Shown: piece by piece, positions 1-5,151 of the stretch
Numbering within the stretch: the first letter of the stretch is position 1
Layout: each line of letters opens with the position of its first letter
DNA from: Nitrospira sp.
Lineage (GTDB): Bacteria; Nitrospirota; JACRHL01
Reading direction: 5' to 3'
NCBI GenBank assembly: GCA_026994095.1
Contig: JALWRU010000270.1
Span: forward strand, 1 to 5,151
Length of the DNA: 5,151 nt
The notes under the pieces: generated by a model
The model's input: the letters and a program-made list of their open reading frames with translations, nothing else
Told to the model about the DNA's origin: nothing
The model's database searches: none
Position numbers and translations under genes: made by a program

Positions 1-19
1 ATGTTCAACGGCTGGCCAC

Positions 20-760
20 TCAGCCCCACGGCTCCCACAGGATACGGCTTTTGTCCACGTTCAACTCCTCCTTGAGGAGCTTCCGCACGGATTTAACCAT
101 CTCGGTAGGACCGGCGACGTAATACAACTCGGTGGTTTCCGGCGGGCAGACTTTTAACAACATCCGTTGGTCGATATGGCCGGTCTGCCCGGCCCAGGAG
201 TGGCCCTCCGGGCGGGTGATGGTGTGGGTCACATGCAAGTTGTTGGTGGACTCCTGCCAGCCGAGCAACGTAGCCAGATAGATCAAATCCTGCGGGGTGC
301 GGCAACTGGCCAGGTAGTGCATCTGCACGGGCAACTTTTTTTCGATGATGTACTCCATCATGCCGCGCATGGGAGCCACCCCTGCACCGCCACCAATCAG
401 GGCAATACTGCTGGCCTGACCCGCCTCAAAACAGAAGTCGCCAAATGGGCCTTCTACGGTCATCAATTCGCCGATATAGGTCACTTCGCGCAGATGTTTG
501 GACAGATGCCCATCTTCATAACACTTGACGGTCAAGTCGATGTAGCCCTGCCCTAGCGGCGCGTTGGAGATGGAGTAGGCGCGGGTCAAGGTGGGGTGTT
601 CCGGGGCGTACTCCGGGGTCTCGGCAGTCAGCTTGATAAACTGCCCTGCCTTGAACGAAAACGGGATGTCCGCAGGGATTGCCAGCCGAAAGGTGAGCAC
701 GTCCATGGTCTCCAGCACCACGCCGGTCACTTCGGTCTCAAAGGATAGGGCTTTTGACAT
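20..760 (-). CDS. FAD/NAD(P)H-dependent oxidoreductase, ferredoxin-NADP reductase superfamily
   Basis: This is a flavin reductase of 246 residues that should transfer electrons between NAD(P)H and a protein or small-molecule partner through bound FAD, in the cytoplasm. The N-terminal half (about residues 5-112) is the FAD-binding beta barrel, with the R-x-Y-S signature at 60-63 (RAYS) and a GPFG turn at 104-107. The second half is the nucleotide-binding domain, with GGGAGVAPM at 123-131 and YVAGP at 214-218; it ends in the family-like WEPWG. No 2Fe-2S domain with a cysteine cluster is present, so an iron-sulfur partner, if any, is encoded elsewhere. In the late motif Ala216 stands where many relatives have Cys (CGP). 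The frame stays open upstream to 967, but the ATG at 760 has an AGGAG five bases away, and the upstream extension is low-complexity and overlaps the Nudix gene. The family is secure; the substrate and partner are unknown. Any downstream minus-strand gene lies outside the window. Confidence 0.88.
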   Translation of the reverse strand: MSKALSFETEVTGVVLETMDVLTFRLAIPADIPFSFKAGQFIKLTAETPEYAPEHPTLTRAYSISNAPLGQGYIDLTVKCYEDGHLSKHLREVTYIGELMTVEGPFGDFCFEAGQASSIALIGGGAGVAPMRGMMEYIIEKKLPVQMHYLASCRTPQDLIYLATLLGWQESTNNLHVTHTITRPEGHSWAGQTGHIDQRMLLKVCPPETTELYYVAGPTEMVKSVRKLLKEELNVDKSRILWEPWG

Positions 761-765
761 GACAA

Positions 766-770
766 CTCCT
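766..770 (-). promoter_or_regulatory. Ribosome binding site of the oxidoreductase
   Basis: On the minus strand the sequence AGGAG lies five bases before the ATG at 760. It decides the start codon against the longer open frame reaching back to 967. Confidence 0.7.
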
Positions 771-836
771 GCCGGGACCGGGCCGTTGGCCTGTCTCGGG
801 TCATTCGTGGTATGAACATCGTTGTGATTGGCCGCC

Positions 837-844
837 AGTATACC
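837..844. promoter_or_regulatory. Candidate shared -10 region of a divergent promoter
   Basis: The palindrome GTATAC (838-843) gives TATACT on the minus strand (837-842), five of six matches to the sigma70 -10 consensus, and TATACC on the plus strand (839-844), four of six. It lies between the start of the reductase (760) and the preferred start of the Nudix gene (878), where divergent promoters are expected. No good -35 hexamer is visible at normal spacing in either direction, so this is only a candidate. If the plus-strand element is real, the transcript would start after the ATG at 812, which favours the GTG start at 878. Confidence 0.25.
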
Positions 845-863
845 ACCGTGCCCGTTGCCCGCC

Positions 864-870
864 GGGGGAG
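864..870 (+). promoter_or_regulatory. Ribosome binding site deciding the Nudix gene start
   Basis: GGGGGAG lies seven bases before a GTG at 878. The alternative ATG at 812 has no purine-rich site at a suitable distance. A second site, GGAGG at 887-891, could serve GTG codons at 896 or 902, which would give a slightly shorter protein. Confidence 0.5.
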
Positions 871-877
871 TGCGCCG

Positions 878-1285
878 GTGCGTGATGGAGGGGCGGTGCA
901 GGTGGCACTGGCACTGGTACTGCGCGGTAGCAAGGTGTTGATTGCCCGCCGGCCGAAAAGCGCCCATCTGGGTGGCCTGTGGGAGTTCCCCGGCGGCAAG
1001 ATAGAGGCCGGAGAGTCATCCGCCACAGCCGCCCTGCGAGAGCTGCTTGAAGAGTTGAATGTTCACGCACAGGTGATGACGGTGTGGCAGCCCATCCACC
1101 ACCGCTACGGTGAGCAGCAGGTTGTGCTGCATCCGGTGATCTGTCGCTACCGGTCAGGATTGGTGGTACCTGTCGGCTGTATCTCCCCTCGTTGGATACC
1201 CCGTAAGGCGCTACTGCGGTATCGTTTTCCGGCGGCCAATCAACGGCTGATACAGGGCCTGACCGAGGGCCGGGCGGTTGTTTGA
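878..1285 (+). CDS. mutT: MutT-family Nudix hydrolase, probable 8-oxo-dGTP diphosphatase
   Basis: This 135-residue cytoplasmic enzyme probably hydrolyses oxidised nucleoside triphosphates such as 8-oxo-dGTP to the monophosphate, so preventing their incorporation into DNA. With GTG 878 as start, the first beta strand (VQVALALVLRG) comes straight after a short N-terminus, then IARRPKSAHLGGLWEFPGGK, typical of MutT. The Nudix box G-x5-E-x7-R-E-L-L-E-E-x-N-V lies at residues 40-62. All the metal-binding glutamates are present, but the usual Gly near its end is Asn. The closing segment PRWIPRKAL...RFPAANQRLI matches the MutT tail, including the FPxAN motif that helps recognise the base. An in-frame ATG at 812 would add 22 residues without resemblance to the family and lacks a ribosome binding site, but it cannot be excluded. 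The gene is divergent from the reductase and about 190 bases upstream of mreB. Nudix membership is certain; the exact substrate is inferred. Confidence 0.85.
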   Translation: MRDGGAVQVALALVLRGSKVLIARRPKSAHLGGLWEFPGGKIEAGESSATAALRELLEELNVHAQVMTVWQPIHHRYGEQQVVLHPVICRYRSGLVVPVGCISPRWIPRKALLRYRFPAANQRLIQGLTEGRAVV

Positions 1286-1297
1286 ATCAATCATTAC

Positions 1298-1320
1298 CAC
1301 TGTCACGATCCTGGTCAGTG
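1298..1320 (+). terminator. Weak candidate terminator after the Nudix gene
   Basis: The inverted repeat CACTG (1298-1302) and CAGTG (1316-1320) can form a five-pair stem with a 13-base loop, followed by the T-rich AGGTTTGTTTG. It sits 12 bases after the Nudix stop, where a terminator would be expected. The stem is short, the loop large and the T run interrupted, so read-through into mreB is quite possible. Confidence 0.2.
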
Positions 1321-1361
1321 AGGTTTGTTTGCCGGTTTTCGCGGGCGTAACGCGCGGATTC

Positions 1362-1370
1362 TGATACCAT
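1362..1370 (+). promoter_or_regulatory. Candidate extended -10 promoter for the mre operon
   Basis: TGATACCAT contains a TGn extension followed by TACCAT, which matches the -10 consensus at four of six positions. No convincing -35 box lies 16-18 bases upstream (the region there is GC-rich). A start near 1377 would leave a leader of roughly 100 bases before mreB. The operon might instead be read from the Nudix promoter. Confidence 0.22.
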
Positions 1371-1382
1371 GAAGTGCTGTGA

Positions 1383-1399
1383 CAATCCGGTTGGGATTG
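1383..1399 (+). other. Perfect short inverted repeat in the mreB leader
   Basis: CAATCC (1383-1388) and GGATTG (1394-1399) are exact reverse complements around the five-base loop GGTTG, giving a six-pair hairpin in the non-coding leader of mreB. It is not followed by a T run, so it is not an intrinsic terminator. It could be an operator half-site pair, an RNA structure or chance. The rest of 1286-1473 shows no gene, tRNA or recognisable riboswitch. Confidence 0.35.
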
Positions 1400-1458
1400 C
1401 ACCGCAAGTCATGCACACCCCGCCGGGTTAGGCGTCGTCCTCAAGCAGGGCCGGCGAT

Positions 1459-1464
1459 GAGGAG
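1459..1464 (+). promoter_or_regulatory. Ribosome binding site of mreB, supporting a TTG start
   Basis: GAGGAG ends nine bases before the TTG at 1474. The first in-frame ATG, at 1498, is 33 bases away and would remove the conserved MF-type N-terminus, so the TTG is the likely start. Confidence 0.7.
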
Positions 1465-1473
1465 AACACGGAA

Positions 1474-2505
1474 TTGTTCGGCGTTAAGAACAAACTCATG
1501 GGCTGGGTTTCAGACGATCTGGCGATCGATCTGGGAACGGCGAATACCCTGGTCTACGTAAAAGGCAAGGGGGTCGTCATCGACGAGCCGTCGGTGGTGG
1601 CCATCGAAAACAATTCGGGCAAGATCCTGTCGGTGGGGGCGGAAGCCAAAAAGATGCTGGGCCGTACCCCCGGCAACATCGTCGCTATCCGCCCTATGAA
1701 AGAAGGCGTGATCGCCGACTTTGAAACCACTGAAAAAATGCTGCGGCATTTCATTACCAAGGCCCACAACCGCCGCAGTTTTGTCTCCCCGCGTATTGTC
1801 ATCTGCGTGCCTTCCGGGATTACTCAGGTAGAGCAACGCGCCGTGCGCGACTCCGCCGAACTGGCCGGTGCCCGCGAGGTCTACATTATTGAAGAGCCCA
1901 TCGCCGCCGCCATCGGCTCCGGTCTGCCCATTGCCGAGGCGGAGGGCAACATGGTGGTCGACATCGGTGGTGGTACCACCGACGTGGCGGTCATCTCGCT
2001 GGCGGGTATTGTCTACAGCGAAAGCGTCAAGGTGGCCGGTGACAAGATGGACGAAGCCATCGGCTCGTACATCAAACGCAAATACAACCTGCTGATCGGC
2101 GACCACATGGCCGAGCGCATCAAGATGGAAGTGGGCAGCGCTCATCCGCTTGAAGAGCCGCTCTCCACCATGATTAAAGGACGTGACCTGATCTCGGGCA
2201 TCCCTAAAACCTTGGTGATCGACGACGCTGAAGTGCGTGAGGCGCTGGCCGAGCCGGTCTCCATGATCGTCAACGCCATCAAGGTGGCGCTGGAGCATAC
2301 TCCGCCAGAGCTGTCGGGCGATATCATCGACCGGGGCATCGTCCTGACCGGTGGCGGGTCGATGATCCGGGGCATGGACATCCGTCTGCGCGAAGAGACC
2401 AACCTGCCGATCATTACCGTCGATAATCCCCTCACCAGTGTGGTGCTGGGCGGCGGACAGGTACTTCAGGAGCTGGACTTGCTGCGCAAGATTTCCATCG
2501 CCTGA
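1474..2505 (+). CDS. mreB: Rod shape-determining protein MreB (bacterial actin)
   Basis: MreB is an actin-like ATPase that forms antiparallel filaments on the inner face of the cytoplasmic membrane and guides the elongation complex. The protein has 343 residues, the normal length. It starts with MFGVKNKLMGWVSDD; the first residues may form the membrane-binding segment. Phosphate-1 loop DLGTANT lies at 19-25, the strand VICVPSGIT at 109-117, the EEPIAAAIG segment with the catalytic-site glutamate at 140-148, phosphate-2 DIGGGTTD at 163-170, the ERIKMEVG helix at 214-221 and the adenosine loop TGGGS at 292-296. Two departures from what I know of the family are Asp170 where most MreBs have Glu, and LGGGQVL near residue 325-331 where GTG is usual. 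The TTG start is supported by GAGGAG nine bases upstream. It is the first gene of the mreBCD-mrdA operon, with a 12-base gap to mreC. The identification is secure. Confidence 0.98.
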   Translation: MFGVKNKLMGWVSDDLAIDLGTANTLVYVKGKGVVIDEPSVVAIENNSGKILSVGAEAKKMLGRTPGNIVAIRPMKEGVIADFETTEKMLRHFITKAHNRRSFVSPRIVICVPSGITQVEQRAVRDSAELAGAREVYIIEEPIAAAIGSGLPIAEAEGNMVVDIGGGTTDVAVISLAGIVYSESVKVAGDKMDEAIGSYIKRKYNLLIGDHMAERIKMEVGSAHPLEEPLSTMIKGRDLISGIPKTLVIDDAEVREALAEPVSMIVNAIKVALEHTPPELSGDIIDRGIVLTGGGSMIRGMDIRLREETNLPIITVDNPLTSVVLGGGQVLQELDLLRKISIA

Positions 2506-2517
2506 TCCGGGTCGGCG

Positions 2518-3423
2518 ATGGTGCGCCAACGTGGCAGTACTCGCTGGGTCCTGGTGGTCCTGGTTTTTGCGGTGGTGCTGTTCTTTCTGTTCCCCAAGAC
2601 CCGCAACCGCCCCCTGTCATTAGTTGAAGCGCCGTTTGTCTGGGCCACCGGTATGGTGACCGATGGGCTGGATGGTACCGGCCGATGGTTTTCGGACCTG
2701 TGGTCCGGCTATGTGGACCTGCGCGGCACCCATGAAGACAACCTGCGTCTGCGGGCTGAAAATGCCGAGTTGGCGGCTCAGGTTATGGCCCAACAGGTGG
2801 CCGTCGAAGAGGCCGGGAGGTTGCAAAAGCTGCTGGAGCTTCGTCAGGTGCAGACTCAGCCCACCGTGGCGGCGCGGGTTATTGGTGCCGATGCCACCCG
2901 CTGGGTTCGCTCGTTGTTGCTCGACCGAGGCTCTTCTGACGGCATTTCGGTGGGCGACGGGGTGATCACCCAGGCCGGGGTCGTAGGGCGGGTCACCATG
3001 GTCACCCGTGGTACCGCCGTGGTGCTGGTGGTCAGCAATCGGGGGAGTGTGATCCCGGCGCGTATTCTGCACTCTCGCCAGGCAGGGATTCTGGAGGGGG
3101 GGACACGCCTCACCGGTGATTTAAGCGACCTGCCTGAGGAGGCCCTGCTGAATCGGGGCGGGGTGGTGGCCCAACTCAAATTTATGCACCGGTCGGCAGA
3201 GGTGAAGGTGGAGGATGTGATTATCACCTCCGGCCTGTCGGGTAGTTTCCCGCAAGGGCTGCCCATCGGTAAGGTCATTCGGGTGGAGCGCGGCGAGTCG
3301 GATTCGTTTGTGCGGGTCTACGTGCTGCCGCAAGTCCGCTTTGACCATTTGGAAGAGGTGCTGGTGCTGGTGGGCACCGTGCCAACACTCGCATCCCCCG
3401 AGCACAAGGACAAGGGCCGTTGA
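2518..3423 (+). CDS. mreC: Rod shape-determining protein MreC
   Basis: MreC is a bitopic inner-membrane protein whose periplasmic part binds PBP2 and switches it to the active state within the elongasome. The 301 residues show a short basic cytoplasmic N-terminus, one membrane helix at about 9-25, a helical coiled-coil stretch at about 66-112 rich in Glu, Leu, Ala and Gln, and then the paired beta-barrel domain at about 115-288. Family motifs include LLLDRGSSDGISVGDGVI (133-150), GVVGRV (154-159) and DVIITSGLSGSFPQGLPIGKV (233-253). The residue before that Asp is Glu where Gly is usual. The protein ends soon after the barrel (HKDKGR) without a long proline-rich tail. The ATG has no clear Shine-Dalgarno sequence and lies 12 bases after the mreB stop, so translation is probably coupled to mreB. 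Its stop overlaps the mreD start. Confidence 0.96.
   Translation: MVRQRGSTRWVLVVLVFAVVLFFLFPKTRNRPLSLVEAPFVWATGMVTDGLDGTGRWFSDLWSGYVDLRGTHEDNLRLRAENAELAAQVMAQQVAVEEAGRLQKLLELRQVQTQPTVAARVIGADATRWVRSLLLDRGSSDGISVGDGVITQAGVVGRVTMVTRGTAVVLVVSNRGSVIPARILHSRQAGILEGGTRLTGDLSDLPEEALLNRGGVVAQLKFMHRSAEVKVEDVIITSGLSGSFPQGLPIGKVIRVERGESDSFVRVYVLPQVRFDHLEEVLVLVGTVPTLASPEHKDKGR
3406..3423 (+). promoter_or_regulatory. mreC/mreD coupling junction with TTGA overlap and ribosome binding site
   Basis: AAGGA at 3406-3410 is nine bases before a TTG start at 3420. That TTG shares TG with the TGA stop of mreC, giving the four-base overlap TTGA. No other in-frame start would keep the first membrane segment of MreD, so the TTG is well supported and points to coupled translation. 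Confidence 0.6.
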
Positions 3424-3917
3424 ACGAAAGTTCTCCCTGGATCGGTGCAGCCTTTGCGGCGTTGGTGGTGATCCCCGTGCAGACCCTGTTATTGCCAGTG
3501 GTGCTGCCGTTGGAATGGTTACCCCATGTGGGCCTGCTGGCAGTATTTCTGCTGGGCATGACCTTGGGCGAGACCGTGGGGGTGGTGTCCGGGTTGGTGA
3601 TCGGATTAATTTATGACCGCTTTACCGCTGGTGGCGTAGGGATCTATATGTTTCTGCTGCCCTGTGTCGGTGCTGCGGCGGCGGCGATTCACCGGCTGGT
3701 ACCGGAGATGGGGTTTGTGGCCCAGTTCATCACACTGGTATTTTTGGCGGTGTCGGTAGAGGTCTGCGCGGCGGTGGTGTTTTCCATGGCCGGTGTTATC
3801 CATATGGACCGCTGGTCGATGCTGCATCAGCTGCTTCCGGGGATTGTCAGCGACCTGCTGTTTGGCAGTGCGCTGCTATTGTGGAGCGCCCCGAACCGAC
3901 GCCCGTTGCTACCGTGA
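3420..3917 (+). CDS. mreD: Rod shape-determining protein MreD
   Basis: MreD is a small multispanning inner-membrane protein that acts with MreC to regulate PBP2 and RodA in lateral-wall synthesis. The 165-residue protein is strongly hydrophobic, with probable membrane segments near 7-30, 36-48, 51-66, 73-92, 99-125 and 137-156. The sequence SGLVIGLIYDRFTAGGVGIYMFLLP (57-81) carries the family hallmark, an acidic residue after a glycine-rich helix (G-x-I-x-D) followed by a glycine-containing loop. Size and position between mreC and the PBP2 gene agree with MreD. It starts at TTG, overlaps mreC by four bases, and its TGA overlaps the GTG of mrdA as GTGA. MreD diverges quickly between species, so identification rests on topology, motif and context together. 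Confidence 0.92.
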   Translation: MNESSPWIGAAFAALVVIPVQTLLLPVVLPLEWLPHVGLLAVFLLGMTLGETVGVVSGLVIGLIYDRFTAGGVGIYMFLLPCVGAAAAAIHRLVPEMGFVAQFITLVFLAVSVEVCAAVVFSMAGVIHMDRWSMLHQLLPGIVSDLLFGSALLLWSAPNRRPLLP

Positions 3918-5151
3918 GCAGTTTTGACCGAGCCGGGGTTTCCAACGGGGTGCGGCGGCGAATTTTGTACTGTCTGGTCGGCATGCTGGTGGTGATGTTG
4001 GCGCTGCTGCTGCGGAGCTGGTATTTGCAGGTATTGCACCACGAAAAGTACCTGGCCCAGGCCAAAAATAACCGCATCCGCACGGTGGCAGAAAAACCGG
4101 AGCGCGGGTTAATTTATGATCGTTTGGGGCGACCACTGGCCGTTAACGTGCCAACCTTCGAACTGGCGGTGGTGCTGGACGATGTGGAGAACCTCACCGA
4201 GACGGTGCAGAAGATCGCCAAAATCCTGGGTGTACCGTCCGACCCCATGTTAAAAATTGCCCGCCGCCAGCGGCGTAGCGTGCCCTATCTGCCGGTAACC
4301 GTGCACCGGGATTTGACCCTCAAACAGGTGGCCGAGGTAGAGTGGAATCACCTGCCCGGTGTGGCGGTATTGGGGGGGACCCGACGCAAATATCCTTACG
4401 GTACGCTGGCGGCCCATGTCCTGGGCTACGTGGGGGATGTGACCGAAGACCAGCTATCGCAGGACACCTATACCGGTGTACTGCCCGGTAGCCGGGTGGG
4501 ACAGACCGGTGCCGAGGCGTCTTTTGACAGCATTTTGATGGGCTCCCCCGGTGCCCGCCGTATCGAGGTGGATGCCAAGGGCTTCGAGGTGCGCGAACTG
4601 GGCCGCAACCCGCCACAACTGGGTGACGACGTCTACCTGACCATCGACATCGACGTACAGCGGGTGGCTGAAAAAGCCATGAAGGGCAAGCGCGGGGCGG
4701 TGATCGCTGTCCACCCGCAAGACGGTCAAGTCATTGCGCTGGTGAGCGCACCCCAGTTTGATCCGGCCGAGATGTCCGCCAGCATCGGTCAGCAGCGGTG
4801 GGATGCCATCATCTCCAATCCGGGCAGACCGTTGATTAACCGGGTCATACAGGGGGTCTATCCACCGGGAAGCATCTTCAAACTGCCGGTGGCGGTGGCG
4901 TTACTGGAGGTATTGGGGCCGACCCCACGTCTGTACTGCTCTGGCAGGCACAGCTTTATGGGGCGCGACTACCGGGACTGGAAACTGTCCGGGCACGGCC
5001 CCATCGGTTTGCAGACCGCCATTGTGGAGAGCTGTGATGTGTTCTTCTACGAATTTGGTCACCGGCTGGGCATCAATACCATTGCCGAGTATGCGGGCAA
5101 GTTTGGGATGGGTCGGTTAACCGGCATCAACCTGCCCGGTGAGCGCTCCGG
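3914..5151 (+). CDS. mrdA: Penicillin-binding protein 2, elongation-specific transpeptidase (truncated by window end)
   Basis: PBP2 is the class B transpeptidase that cross-links peptidoglycan during elongation, paired with RodA and activated by MreC. The first 412 residues are visible, of a family usually near 600-650. A basic N-terminus and membrane helix (about 17-37) are followed by the periplasmic pedestal, with ERGLIYDRLGRPLAVN at 63-78 and GYVGDVTEDQ at 171-180. The transpeptidase domain then shows YPPGSIFK at 316-323, where Ser320 is the expected acyl-enzyme serine and Lys323 its partner. The second motif is S373-C-D375, the Asp-containing form of SxN seen in PBP2s. The KTG motif lies beyond the window. 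Asp355, His361 and Cys374 sit where a structural zinc site is known in some PBP2s. The GTG start overlaps the mreD stop as GTGA, with no evident ribosome binding site, which implies coupling. The next plausible start, ATG at residue 24, would cut into the membrane helix. Confidence 0.96.
   Translation, partial: MSSFDRAGVSNGVRRRILYCLVGMLVVMLALLLRSWYLQVLHHEKYLAQAKNNRIRTVAEKPERGLIYDRLGRPLAVNVPTFELAVVLDDVENLTETVQKIAKILGVPSDPMLKIARRQRRSVPYLPVTVHRDLTLKQVAEVEWNHLPGVAVLGGTRRKYPYGTLAAHVLGYVGDVTEDQLSQDTYTGVLPGSRVGQTGAEASFDSILMGSPGARRIEVDAKGFEVRELGRNPPQLGDDVYLTIDIDVQRVAEKAMKGKRGAVIAVHPQDGQVIALVSAPQFDPAEMSASIGQQRWDAIISNPGRPLINRVIQGVYPPGSIFKLPVAVALLEVLGPTPRLYCSGRHSFMGRDYRDWKLSGHGPIGLQTAIVESCDVFFYEFGHRLGINTIAEYAGKFGMGRLTGINLPGERS

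Noticed and set aside
761..967. N-terminal extension of the reductase frame
   Set aside because: The 69 extra residues are low-complexity, overlap the Nudix gene on the other strand, and lie upstream of an ATG with a good ribosome binding site.
1379..1561. Small plus-strand open frame crossing into mreB
   Set aside because: Arg-rich composition without motifs, and it runs out of frame into the conserved start of mreB.
1964..1982. Palindrome GGTGGTACCACC within mreB
   Set aside because: It encodes the invariant Gly-Gly-Gly-Thr-Thr of the phosphate-2 loop, so repeated GGT and ACC codons explain it.
1510..2529. A 339-codon open frame antisense to mreB
   Set aside because: It mirrors mreB almost end to end, is rich in His, Asp and Gly without a recognisable fold, and has no ribosome binding site that I can see. 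Long antisense frames are expected opposite GC-rich codons.
2995..3010. Direct repeat GGTCACC-AT-GGTCACC in mreC
   Set aside because: Short, within a conserved coding stretch (RVTMVTR), and explained by repeated Val-Thr codons.
2620..3072. 150-codon open frame antisense to mreC
   Set aside because: No family motifs, and it lies wholly within a well-supported gene.
3606..4119. Exact 11-base repeat TTAATTTATGA in mreD (3606-3616) and mrdA (4109-4119)
   Set aside because: Both copies encode the hexapeptide GLIYDR in the same reading frame, and each fits the conserved motif of its own family, so it is most likely a coincidence and not a mobile or regulatory repeat.

Overview
The window looks like an ordinary chromosomal segment of a GC-rich Gram-negative bacterium, probably a proteobacterium. 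The basis is the complete rod-shape cluster in its standard order, mreB-mreC-mreD-mrdA. The MreB sequence (for example LEHTPPELSGDIIDRGIV near its end) reads closest to alphaproteobacterial or magnetococcal-type MreB from memory. That placement is tentative.

Layout: positions 20-760 (minus strand) hold a complete 246-residue FAD/NAD(P)H oxidoreductase of the ferredoxin-reductase superfamily without a fused iron-sulfur domain. It is transcribed divergently from a MutT-type Nudix hydrolase on the plus strand, whose most likely start is GTG at 878. The gap of about 117 bases between them holds a GTATAC palindrome that could serve as a -10 element in both directions. After the Nudix stop at 1285, a non-coding leader of 188 bases (1286-1473) with weak hairpins precedes the cell-shape operon: mreB (1474-2505), mreC (2518-3423), mreD (3420-3917) and mrdA/PBP2 (3914 to the window end, truncated). 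The mreC/mreD and mreD/mrdA junctions are 4-base start/stop overlaps (TTGA and GTGA), and mreB and mreC are 12 bases apart, so the four genes almost certainly form one transcription unit. rodA is expected just beyond the window, but this cannot be seen.

Together the four operon products form the elongasome core. MreB filaments lie under the inner membrane. MreC and MreD link them to the periplasm and activate PBP2, the transpeptidase that cross-links lateral-wall peptidoglycan. The Nudix enzyme probably cleans the nucleotide pool of oxidised dGTP, and the reductase passes electrons between NAD(P)H and an unidentified partner. Neither has an evident link to cell shape.

I see no mobile element, CRISPR array, RNA gene or defence system, and no convincing undescribed system. 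The points worth a second look are small: non-ATG starts in three of the four operon genes, residue substitutions in conserved motifs of MreB, MutT and the reductase, a possible zinc site in PBP2, and the divergent promoter and mreB leader.
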